Assembly: GCA_002352105.1 (NCBI GenBank)
Contig: DEHV01000061.1
Span: 8,241 to 23,628 of the forward strand
From: Chitinophagaceae bacterium UBA2791
GTDB taxonomy: Bacteria > Bacteroidota > Bacteroidia > Chitinophagales > Chitinophagaceae
Direction: 5' to 3'
DNA length: 15,388 nucleotides
Positions 1 through 5,992 of this stretch are shown here, one piece after another. The number at the start of each line of letters is the position of its first letter. The stretch's first letter is position 1. The translations under genes and the position numbers were made by a program. A model generated the notes under the pieces. It made no database searches and was not told where the DNA came from. It worked only from the letters and a program-made list of their open reading frames with translations.

Positions 1-47
1 TCGGGCTCATAACCCGAAGGTCGGAGGTTCGAACCCTCCCTTCGCAA
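1..47 (+). tRNA. Initiator tRNA-Met (CAT), 3' part only
   Basis: The first bases form an anticodon arm with anticodon CAT at 8-10 in the loop CTCATAA. A T arm follows, with GGAGG (23-27) pairing to CCTCC (35-39) around TTCGAAC, then the 3' acceptor strand and a discriminator A at 47. The anticodon stem ends in three consecutive G-C pairs (GGG/CCC), the hallmark of initiator tRNA, and the arm closely matches the E. coli fMet tRNA. No CCA is encoded. The 5' half lies before the window. Confidence is high for tRNA-Met and fairly high for the initiator type. Confidence 0.93.
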
Positions 48-68
48 CTACAAGCGGATTTATTTTTT

Positions 69-98
69 AAAGGCCTGACCATCAGGCCTTTTTATATT
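69..98 (+). terminator. Intrinsic terminator after tRNA-fMet
   Basis: A perfect 10-bp stem, AAAGGCCTGA (69-78) with TCAGGCCTTT (82-91), closes a 3-nt loop and runs into a T-rich tail (TTTTTATATTT). It sits about 20 bp past the tRNA and is a textbook intrinsic terminator for the tRNA transcript. Confidence 0.9.
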
Positions 99-304
99 TA
101 GCAAAAAAGCATTAACGGATCAGGCCGGATTTATCTTCCCCTAAAATAATTTCTGCAAACAAATTGAAGTATCGGATCAATTCCTTGTCTATGGACAAAC
201 GCTGCTTACCGCAATGGGCAAATAATCTGACAGCTAACTGATACCCGTAAGCATTCCGCAAACAAAATGCATTCATTTTGTTATAACTCAATCGTTGCCG
301 GCGA
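99..304. other. Gene-free stretch with inverted repeats
   Basis: I see no credible gene between the tRNA terminator and the promoter near 305. The stretch holds a small hairpin TTGTC/GACAA (185-198). It also holds a perfect 9-bp inverted repeat AACAAAATG/CATTTTGTT (261-282, loop CATT) and the start of a second inverted repeat CAATCG/CGATTG (289-307) that runs into the -33 region of the next promoter. The last two could be protein-binding sites; no regulator can be named from sequence. Confidence 0.5.
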
Positions 305-341
305 TTGTTTGGAAGAAATGAAAAAAATCCGTTTATCTTTG
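305..341 (+). promoter_or_regulatory. Bacteroidota-type promoter for the riboswitch/receptor unit
   Basis: The -7 element TATCTTTG (334-341) matches TAnnTTTG exactly. A TTG/TTTG -33 element lies at 305-311, leaving a spacer of about 22 bp. Transcription would begin near 345-349, placing the TPP riboswitch wholly within the leader. The elements are seen directly; promoter function is inferred from the known consensus of the Bacteroidota primary sigma factor. Confidence 0.7.
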
Positions 342-375
342 CCCTTCTTTCCAGGAAAAGGAAAGAAGCTTCAGA

Positions 376-456
376 TTCCCGGGGCGCTTTCTGCTTAATA
401 CAGAAGGCTGAGATGAAACCCGTTGAACCTGCTCAGGGTAATGCCTGCGGAGGGAA
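376..456 (+). promoter_or_regulatory. TPP riboswitch (THI element)
   Basis: This is a thiamin-pyrophosphate-sensing aptamer. P1 pairs TTCCC (376-380) with GGGAA (452-456). The conserved GGGGCGC follows, then a variable arm (TTCTG/CAGAA), then CTGAGA (408-413). The signature ACCCGTTGAACCTG leads into GGTAATGCCTGCG. These blocks, in this order, define the THI element. The aptamer lies about 100 nt ahead of the TonB-dependent receptor start, so that gene should be turned down when intracellular TPP is ample. No classic terminator with a downstream T tract lies between aptamer and start codon, so control is more likely at translation or by another platform. Confidence 0.95.
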
Positions 457-515
457 GGTAGTCAATCTATTCATTCTACGCTTCACGTACGCATTCATTG
501 TTCTGTTTAATCATT

Positions 516-543
516 TTTTAATCGGCTTAAGCCGGCATTAAAA
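516..543 (+). promoter_or_regulatory. Hairpin before the receptor start, candidate expression platform
   Basis: The core palindrome CGGCTTAAGCCG (523-534) is extended by TTTTAA (516-521) pairing with TTAAAA (538-543) across a 1x3 internal loop. The hairpin ends 10 nt before the ATG at 554, next to the only purine-rich bases (AGGAA, 549-553). It could mask the ribosome site when formed. The pairing is seen directly; a link to riboswitch switching is inference. Confidence 0.45.
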
Positions 544-553
544 TTAACAGGAA

Positions 554-2950
554 ATGAAACAAACCATTCTGGCCATGCTATGCCTATGCCTTACCATTAG
601 CGTAAGCGCACAGCGGGCCAATGAAAGACCAGATGCCGCCCTGCATGATGCAAGGGGCGTGATCACAGACCAGTCAGACGGCAGCGCCATCGCCGCTGCA
701 ACCATTGAAGTTGGCCATTCAGCCATCACGACCACCGATGAATCGGGACGGTTCTTACTGAAAAAAATGCGGCCTGGCGCTTACCCGGTAAGGATTTCCG
801 CCATCGGCTACCAGTCTTATTCCGGGACCCTTTTGCTTCCGGGAGATCCCCTGATCGTTTCGCTGAAAAGATTCGATCTGTTTATGGAGCCGGTGGAAGT
901 GAAAGCGGTCAGGGCCGCTGAAAATGCGCCTTTTGCCAAGACAGAAATTTCGAAAAAAGAGATCAGGAAATCCAATCTTGGCCAGGACCTCCCCTTCCTG
1001 CTGAACCAAACTCCTTCGGTGGTGGTGAATTCAGATGCGGGAAATGGCATCGGTTATACGGGGATAAGGATCCGCGGATCGGACGCGACCCGCATCAACA
1101 TGACCATTAACGGGATCCCCTACAATGATGCCGAATCGCAGGGGCTGTTTTTTGTTAACCTGCCCGACCTGGCGTCTTCGGTGGACCATATCCAGGTGCA
1201 GCGCGGCATCGGGGCCTCTTCCTATGGAGCAGGCGCTTTCGGGGCCACGATCAACTTCAGTTCCAATGAAGTGAACACCGCGCCCTATGCCGAGGTCAAC
1301 AATAGCGCGGGATCGTTCAATACCTGGAAACATACGGTGAAGGCCGGGACCGGGTTGATGAACAATCATTTTACCCTCGACGCGCGACTTTCGAAGATCT
1401 CGAGCGATGGCTTTATCGACCGGGCGTCCACCCGCCTGTCGTCTTTTTATATTTCCGGCGCCTACCTCGCAGAGAACACTTCGCTGCGGATGAATATCCT
1501 TTCCGGCAAGGAGAAGACCTACCAGGCCTGGAACGGCATTACGGCCGACGACCTGGCAAACAATCGCACCGCCAACTACTCCGGAACAGAAAAGCCGGGC
1601 GAACCCTATGCCAATGAAACAGATAATTACCAGCAGGATCATTACCAGTTGTTCTTTAATCACCGGTTTAACAAGGGACTGGAGTTCAACACCGCCTTTT
1701 TCCTGACCCGGGGCAGGGGTTATTATGAACAATACAAGGCCGGTGAATCTTTTGCGGATTACGGGCTCCCCGATGTTGTTGCCGGGAGCGAGACCATCAC
1801 GGAAACCGACCTGGTGCGCCAGCTATGGCTGGACAACCATTTTTATGGCCAGATCCTTTCGCTGCAACACAAGCGCGAAAAGGATATGCTGACCGTCGGG
1901 GGCGGATGGAGCCGGTACGACGGCAAACACTATGGCTTTGTTACCTGGGGCGAAACCGGGATCCCGGTCGGGTACAAATGGTACGATCTGAAAGCCGATA
2001 AAACAGACGTTAACGCATATGCGAAATATAGCCGCAACCTTTCTGAAGCGCTGGAAGTATTTGCGGATGTGCAATACCGTAATATTTCATACAATCTCTA
2101 TGGCTTCCGGAACAATCCTTCCCTGACGATCCTGGAAAAATATAATTTCCTGAATCCGAAAGCGGGACTTTCCTATTCCGCAGGCGATACGCGCATATAT
2201 GCATCCTATGCCTATGCGGCCAAGGAACCCAATCGGGATGATTTTGAAGCGGGAGCGGCGGAACAGCCCAGGCCGGAAAAGATGCATGATCTTGAGCTGG
2301 GCGCACAGAGAGGAAATACGCGTTGGAGCTGGGCGGCAAATGTTTTTTACATGCTGTACAAAGACCAGTTGGTTCCTACCGGTAAGATAAACGACGTGGG
2401 AGCGTATACCCGAACCAATATTCCTAACAGCTATCGCGCCGGCATCGAGTTGCAGGGCAGGACCCGGATCACCGAATGGATGGACGCGCTGGCGAACGCC
2501 TCCTTCAGCGTTAACAAACTGAAAGATTTTACGGAGTATTACGACGATTATGATAACGGCGGGCAGAAAACCAATTTTTATACTTCTTCATTCATTGCTT
2601 TCTCCCCCGCTGTTGTCGGTTCGGCCTCATTAAACATCAGGCCGCTCAAAAACGGGGAGATCAACCTGATAGGAAAATATGTCAGCCGCCAGTACCTCGA
2701 CAATACCTCGAACAAGGAACGCAGCCTTAATCCTTACTATGCGCAGGATGCAAGACTTTCGTATACGATCTCGCAGCAATTCTTCAAATCGGTCCGGCTG
2801 GCCGTTCAGGTAAATAATGTGTTTAATAAAAAATACGAGCCCAACGGGTATACTTTTAGTTATCTCTATGGCGGGTCGGTGGTCACGGAAAACTATTATT
2901 TCCCGATGGCCGGAACGAATTTCACGGCGGCGCTGAATATTGAATTGTAG
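554..2950 (+). CDS. TonB-dependent outer-membrane receptor, predicted thiamin uptake (OMR1-like)
   Basis: This 798-residue protein is an outer-membrane active transporter powered by TonB-ExbBD. Residues 1-19 form a signal peptide ending SVSA|Q. Residues about 34-105 form a carboxypeptidase-regulatory-like beta-sandwich common in Bacteroidota receptors. About 126-236 is the plug, with GIRIRGSDATRINMTINGIP and VQRGIGASSYGAGAFGATIN. The remainder is the 22-strand barrel, which ends in an aromatic-rich C terminus (ALNIEL). The TPP riboswitch in its leader points to thiamin or a thiamin precursor as substrate. THI-regulated TonB receptors of this kind (called OMR1) were predicted in Bacteroidota by comparative genomics. 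No SusD-like lipoprotein or inner-membrane PnuT follows, so it appears to be a one-gene unit bounded by its own terminator. Receptor identity is near certain; the substrate is inferred from regulation. Confidence 0.9.
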   Translation: MKQTILAMLCLCLTISVSAQRANERPDAALHDARGVITDQSDGSAIAAATIEVGHSAITTTDESGRFLLKKMRPGAYPVRISAIGYQSYSGTLLLPGDPLIVSLKRFDLFMEPVEVKAVRAAENAPFAKTEISKKEIRKSNLGQDLPFLLNQTPSVVVNSDAGNGIGYTGIRIRGSDATRINMTINGIPYNDAESQGLFFVNLPDLASSVDHIQVQRGIGASSYGAGAFGATINFSSNEVNTAPYAEVNNSAGSFNTWKHTVKAGTGLMNNHFTLDARLSKISSDGFIDRASTRLSSFYISGAYLAENTSLRMNILSGKEKTYQAWNGITADDLANNRTANYSGTEKPGEPYANETDNYQQDHYQLFFNHRFNKGLEFNTAFFLTRGRGYYEQYKAGESFADYGLPDVVAGSETITETDLVRQLWLDNHFYGQILSLQHKREKDMLTVGGGWSRYDGKHYGFVTWGETGIPVGYKWYDLKADKTDVNAYAKYSRNLSEALEVFADVQYRNISYNLYGFRNNPSLTILEKYNFLNPKAGLSYSAGDTRIYASYAYAAKEPNRDDFEAGAAEQPRPEKMHDLELGAQRGNTRWSWAANVFYMLYKDQLVPTGKINDVGAYTRTNIPNSYRAGIELQGRTRITEWMDALANASFSVNKLKDFTEYYDDYDNGGQKTNFYTSSFIAFSPAVVGSASLNIRPLKNGEINLIGKYVSRQYLDNTSNKERSLNPYYAQDARLSYTISQQFFKSVRLAVQVNNVFNKKYEPNGYTFSYLYGGSVVTENYYFPMAGTNFTAALNIEL

Positions 2951-3012
2951 AGTAGGTGAACATGCCAACCTCGCTTGCGGAAGAAGAAAGTTCCGGCAGG
3001 AGGAACGAGCAC

Positions 3013-3048
3013 AACAAAAGGGTTTCGCGCTTGAAACCCTTTTGTTTT
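3013..3048 (+). terminator. Intrinsic terminator after the receptor gene
   Basis: A perfect 14-bp stem, AACAAAAGGGTTTC (3013-3026) with GAAACCCTTTTGTT (3033-3046), closes a 6-nt loop and has a T-rich 3' arm. It lies about 60 bp after the receptor stop. It could also act on minus-strand transcripts from the rhodanese gene, though the T run on that side is poorer. Confidence 0.85.
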
Positions 3049-3191
3049 ATGATGAAACCCTTATGATCTCGCAAAAGCAATTAACGGCTCAACATTCCCA
3101 TTATCCGCTTCTCGCAAAGCAGCCAAATAAGACGAGCGGTTCGCCCAATGGCTTGGGCAACCCAAGTAAAAAATGGCGTTTGTTTTACTGC

Positions 3192-3500
3192 TCAGCTATT
3201 TTCCTTCTCCTGCCAGGCGAGCATTCCGCCCTCGAGGTTTTTGACATTGCTGAAGCCGTTGGTCTCCAGGAAAAGACCGGCCTGCATACTTCTTTTGCCT
3301 GAACGGCAATACACGATGACTTCTTCTTCTTTCAGATCCTCTATGGCTCCCAACTGCATGCTCTGTACCTGGCCCAGCGGAAGCAGTATTCCGCCAATAT
3401 TAAATGCCGCATGCTCGTCGGGCTCCCGCACGTCTACCAGGTTAATTTTTTCCCCTGCGCTCAGCCGCGCTTTTACTTCTTCAACGGATATGTTCTGCAT
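3192..3500 (-). CDS. Single-domain rhodanese-like protein
   Basis: This 102-residue protein is one rhodanese domain of the GlpE/PspE type. It has the N-terminal LVDVREPDEH signature and the active-site loop CRSGKRS, with persulfide-carrying Cys65 followed by the C-terminal GGMLAW motif. Such proteins move sulfane sulfur from a donor to an acceptor such as thiols or cyanide. There is no signal peptide, so it should be cytoplasmic. It is the last gene of a likely ddl-PASTA-rhodanese operon, starting 26 bp after the PASTA gene. The sulfur partner cannot be told from the context, which concerns the cell wall. A small stem GCCCAA/TTGGGC at 3143-3158 lies downstream but has no T run. Confidence 0.93.
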   Translation of the reverse strand: MQNISVEEVKARLSAGEKINLVDVREPDEHAAFNIGGILLPLGQVQSMQLGAIEDLKEEEVIVYCRSGKRSMQAGLFLETNGFSNVKNLEGGMLAWQEKENS

Positions 3501-3526
3501 ATAAAATAAGTTGATGGTTAAAAAAA

Positions 3527-4339
3527 TCAGAATTCCTGCTGAATGGCAACGCTATCCGTTTTTCTCACCGGCTTCTGCACGCTCAGCCAAAGATCGACCA
3601 CCTGCCCCTGCCTTATCCTGCTGATCTTGTTGTCGTAGGTAAACCTTTCCGGGCTCTGGCGATAGACAAAGGCGTTGGGCGTATCCTGCACATCCTTATC
3701 GGGCACGATGGCGCCGATATTCAGGCCGGTTGTTTCCAGCAATAAGGCGGCTTCCGAATAACTCAGCGCGAACAGGTCCGGAACATTAAATTCATCCTGA
3801 CCGAGCCCGCTTCCCAACACCAGGGATATTTCACTGCCCATAACAATCTTTTCGCCAGGCTTGATCCGTTTTCGATCGTGCCGCTGCTCCAATACAGAGT
3901 TTTTGGCAAAATCGGGTCTGAACGTAGTGTCCTTTAGTTTCAGACCGTATTGCTTCAGCACCAGTTCCGCCGTCCGAAAACTCATGCCTTCAAGATTGGG
4001 CATTTCCACCGAAGGAGGCACGGCCCTGTTGATGGTGAGATAAACGGTGCGGTTGCGCTTCACCACCGACTCCGCTTCAGGAAACTGCCTTAGCACCGCC
4101 AGCGGCGCGGCCGTATCCGAATAGACAGAATCCTGGATCTCTATATCAAAACCCTCGGCCTCCAATAGCTTCTCCGCCTCAGCCAGCGAAACGCCGGTAA
4201 CCATAGGAATGGTAAGCGTTTTTCCATGCATGGTAAAATAGTCGAGCGAAAGCAGGAATGCAAAAAGCAGGACAAATAACAATACAATGCTGAACAGGAT
4301 ATTTACCCAAAGCGGCTTACCGGTAATGAATTTAAACAA
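3527..4339 (-). CDS. Membrane-anchored triple-PASTA protein
   Basis: This 270-residue protein has a short cytoplasmic N terminus and one transmembrane segment (residues about 12-31, rich in Leu, Phe and Val). Three PASTA domains follow at about 41-106, 111-177 and 184-256. Each shows the usual pattern: a (V/M)PN/D-type opening, a helix with AExxLE/LK, an aromatic-Gly turn, and a closing VxLxL/VxLWLS strand. PASTA domains bind peptidoglycan fragments or beta-lactams in kinases such as PknB and in some PBPs, but this protein has no kinase or transpeptidase domain. Lying 58 bp after ddl, it is probably a periplasm-facing peptidoglycan sensor or scaffold. The C-terminal tail (257-270) is polar. 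The domain call is firm; the role is inferred. Confidence 0.9.
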   Translation of the reverse strand: MFKFITGKPLWVNILFSIVLLFVLLFAFLLSLDYFTMHGKTLTIPMVTGVSLAEAEKLLEAEGFDIEIQDSVYSDTAAPLAVLRQFPEAESVVKRNRTVYLTINRAVPPSVEMPNLEGMSFRTAELVLKQYGLKLKDTTFRPDFAKNSVLEQRHDRKRIKPGEKIVMGSEISLVLGSGLGQDEFNVPDLFALSYSEAALLLETTGLNIGAIVPDKDVQDTPNAFVYRQSPERFTYDNKISRIRQGQVVDLWLSVQKPVRKTDSVAIQQEF

Positions 4340-4397
4340 GGCTGTCCGGGTTTTTATTTAAAATTAAGCACAAATAAACAATTAAAATGATAGATTA

Positions 4398-5393
4398 TCA
4401 ATGCGTTTTCCTGGACAGGGCGTCTTCTATCAGCGAAGAATAAAAATCCGCCAGATTCCATCCCATCGCCCTCACCTGCTGCGGTATAACGCTGGCTTCG
4501 CTCTGACCCGGAACCGTGTTGATCTCAAGCAGGTAAGGCTCTTCGCTGGAATCATTGAGGATAAAATCGATCCTTACCATCCCCCTGCAATTAAACGCCT
4601 CAAATACTTTTTTAGCGGCGATCCGGATGCTTTCGGCCTGCGCCGGGCTGAGGTCCGCCGGGGTGATCTCCTTGCTTAATCCCTTGTATTTCGCTTCAAA
4701 ATCAAAAAACTCGTTAGCGGTCACCACTTCTGTAATGGGCAACACCGTAATGCCCGAGGCCGATTTGAATACGCCTACGGTAAATTCCCTGCCCGAAATA
4801 AATTCTTCCACCAGGATCTGGGAATCTTCCTTAAAAGCTTTTTCCAGCGCTGCCGGAAGGTCCTCCGACTTGTTCACCTTGCTCATGCCGATGCTCGAAC
4901 CGCCGTTATTGGGTTTAACGAACACCGGAAAACTGAGCTTCCCGGCAATCTCTTTTGCGTCCATGGGCGAGTGGCTGAAAAGATGCAGGGAACGGGCCGT
5001 ATTGATGCCCGAAAATGCCGCAACGGCAACGGTATACCGCTTGTTGAAGGTCAGCGCAGAGGTAGCGGCATCGCAGGAAGTGTAAGGAATATTCATCAGA
5101 TCCAAATACCCCTGCAGTTTTCCGTCTTCTCCCGGCGTGCCGTGGATACCGATGAATACGGCGTCAAATACTATTTTATTTCCTGAAAGGGTAAGCGAAA
5201 AATCATCTTTGTTTACGGCTATCTTTTCGGAACCCTGCTCATAGAACCAACCTGAGGGAGCGATATCGATCTTGTACACCTCGTATTTTTCCCTGTCGAG
5301 ATGCTTGTCGATGGTAACGGCGCTTTTATAAGAAATTTCCGCTTCGGAAGAATAACCGCCTGTGACTAAGGCAATAACTGGTTTGAGACCCAT
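4398..5393 (-). CDS. ddl: D-alanine--D-alanine ligase
   Basis: This 331-residue ATP-grasp ligase joins two D-alanines for the peptidoglycan stem peptide in the cytoplasm. The N-terminal domain has TGGYSSEAEIS, with Glu19 equivalent to E. coli DdlB Glu15, and HGTPGEDG (84-91). The ATP-grasp part has VKPNNGGSSIGM, with the Ser equivalent to Ser150 at about 167. FEAKY ends in Lys235-Tyr236, matching the DdlB Lys215-Tyr216 pair. The metal-binding RIDF and EINTVPGQSEAS blocks complete it. Tyr at the Tyr216 position favours D-Ala-D-Ala over D-Ala-D-Lac activity. Length is normal. It is the first gene of the ddl-PASTA-rhodanese unit. A good -7 element is not visible upstream; TATATTGT read on the minus strand near 5444-5451 is the closest. 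Confidence 0.97.
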   Translation of the reverse strand: MGLKPVIALVTGGYSSEAEISYKSAVTIDKHLDREKYEVYKIDIAPSGWFYEQGSEKIAVNKDDFSLTLSGNKIVFDAVFIGIHGTPGEDGKLQGYLDLMNIPYTSCDAATSALTFNKRYTVAVAAFSGINTARSLHLFSHSPMDAKEIAGKLSFPVFVKPNNGGSSIGMSKVNKSEDLPAALEKAFKEDSQILVEEFISGREFTVGVFKSASGITVLPITEVVTANEFFDFEAKYKGLSKEITPADLSPAQAESIRIAAKKVFEAFNCRGMVRIDFILNDSSEEPYLLEINTVPGQSEASVIPQQVRAMGWNLADFYSSLIEDALSRKTH

Positions 5394-5491
5394 TTTTAAA
5401 ATTGTTTAACGATAATGAAGTTGGTTTTACGATACGAAACGATACAATATAAAAATAATTAGCCGCCGGATGCGCCATAACGGCAGCCTTC

Positions 5492-5548
5492 CACAAAAAA
5501 CAAAAAGGTAAGATGTAAAACCATAACGATATTTTACATTTTACCTTT
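5492..5548 (-). terminator. Intrinsic terminator after the ferredoxin gene
   Basis: Read on the minus strand, AAAGGTAAAATGTAAAA (from 5548 to 5532) pairs with TTTTACATCTTACCTTT (5520 to 5504) over 17 positions, with one A-C mismatch and an 11-nt loop. A tail of TTTGTTTTTTG follows. It lies 20 bp past the ferredoxin stop. The stem is AT-rich but long and well placed. Confidence 0.75.
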
Positions 5549-5568
5549 CATGCTTATCATTCCCGCTA

Positions 5569-5916
5569 TCAAATGTGCAGTTTGTCCTTTTTAAGCAGCA
5601 GCCCTTCCACGGTTTCAACATACATCTCATCGGGCACGCAGCAATCGACGGGACAAACCGCCGCGCACTGCGGTTCCTCATGAAACCCCTGGCATTCTGT
5701 ACATTTATTGGGAACGATATAATAAGTGTCTATTGCAATAGGCGCATTGCGCTGGTCGACAGGAATAACCGATCCATCCATAAGCGTATACATTCCCTTG
5801 ACCGTGGTGCCGTCGGCAATCGCCCATTCCACTCCGCCTTCATAGATGGCATTATTGGGGCACTCTGGCTCGCAGGCGCCGCAATTAATGCATTCATCTG
5901 TTATTTTTATAGCCAT
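5569..5916 (-). CDS. Dicluster 2[4Fe-4S] ferredoxin
   Basis: This 115-residue soluble electron carrier has two 4Fe-4S cluster motifs. The first is CINCGACEPECP (Cys9, 12, 15, 19). The second is CTEC, eight residues, then CAAVCP (Cys72, 75, 84, 88). An insertion of about 45 residues separates the motifs, and two further cysteines (Cys92, Cys93) follow the second. The spacing CxxCx8CxxxCP in the second half is that of the YfhL/Allochromatium-type ferredoxins, whose clusters have very low potentials. No signal peptide is present. It is transcribed divergently from the acyl-CoA reductase, with only 61 bp between the start codons, which suggests shared control or a shared reaction. Its electron partner is not shown by the sequence. 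Confidence 0.93.
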   Translation of the reverse strand: MAIKITDECINCGACEPECPNNAIYEGGVEWAIADGTTVKGMYTLMDGSVIPVDQRNAPIAIDTYYIVPNKCTECQGFHEEPQCAAVCPVDCCVPDEMYVETVEGLLLKKDKLHI

Positions 5917-5931
5917 GATAAATCTCGGATT

Positions 5932-5958
5932 TTTGTGAAATGATTCCGGTTAATTTTG
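5932..5958 (+). promoter_or_regulatory. Promoter of the acyl-CoA reductase gene
   Basis: TAATTTTG (5951-5958) matches TAnnTTTG exactly and TTTG (5932-5935) may serve as the -33 element, although the spacer of about 15 bp is short. Transcription would start near 5963, some 15 nt before the ATG. It interleaves with the ferredoxin promoter on the other strand. Confidence 0.5.
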
Positions 5959-5962
5959 TCTA

Positions 5963-5992
5963 CAAATATAAGACGGAATGAACTTACAACAA
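5963..5992 (-). promoter_or_regulatory. Promoter of the ferredoxin gene
   Basis: On the minus strand, TATATTTG (5970 to 5963) matches the -7 consensus TAnnTTTG, and TTG (5992-5990) lies 19-20 bp upstream as the -33 element. The -33 element falls inside the first codons of the divergent acyl-CoA reductase gene. The expected transcript start is near 5958, giving a leader of about 40 nt. Confidence 0.6.

Noticed and set aside
305..541. Open frame of 78 codons ahead of the receptor
   Set aside because: It overlaps the promoter and the entire TPP riboswitch and its translation resembles no protein family.
1..553. Possible integration of a mobile element at the tRNA-fMet gene
   Set aside because: No integrase, no repeat of the tRNA 3' end in the window and only housekeeping genes follow.
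1031..1732. 233-codon open frame antisense to the receptor gene
   Set aside because: Lies within the well-supported receptor coding region; its composition is that of a GC-driven shadow frame with no recognisable domain.
554..2950. Polysaccharide-utilisation locus (SusC/SusD)
   Set aside because: No SusD-like gene follows, the receptor is about 800 residues rather than about 1000, and the leader is a TPP riboswitch.
3143..3158. Stem GCCCAA/TTGGGC as a terminator for the rhodanese gene
   Set aside because: Only 6 bp and no T run on the minus strand; the stronger hairpin at 3013-3046 is a better candidate.
2940..3302. 120-codon frame starting at the receptor stop
   Set aside because: It runs through the terminator hairpin and into the antisense of the rhodanese gene and shows no protein features.
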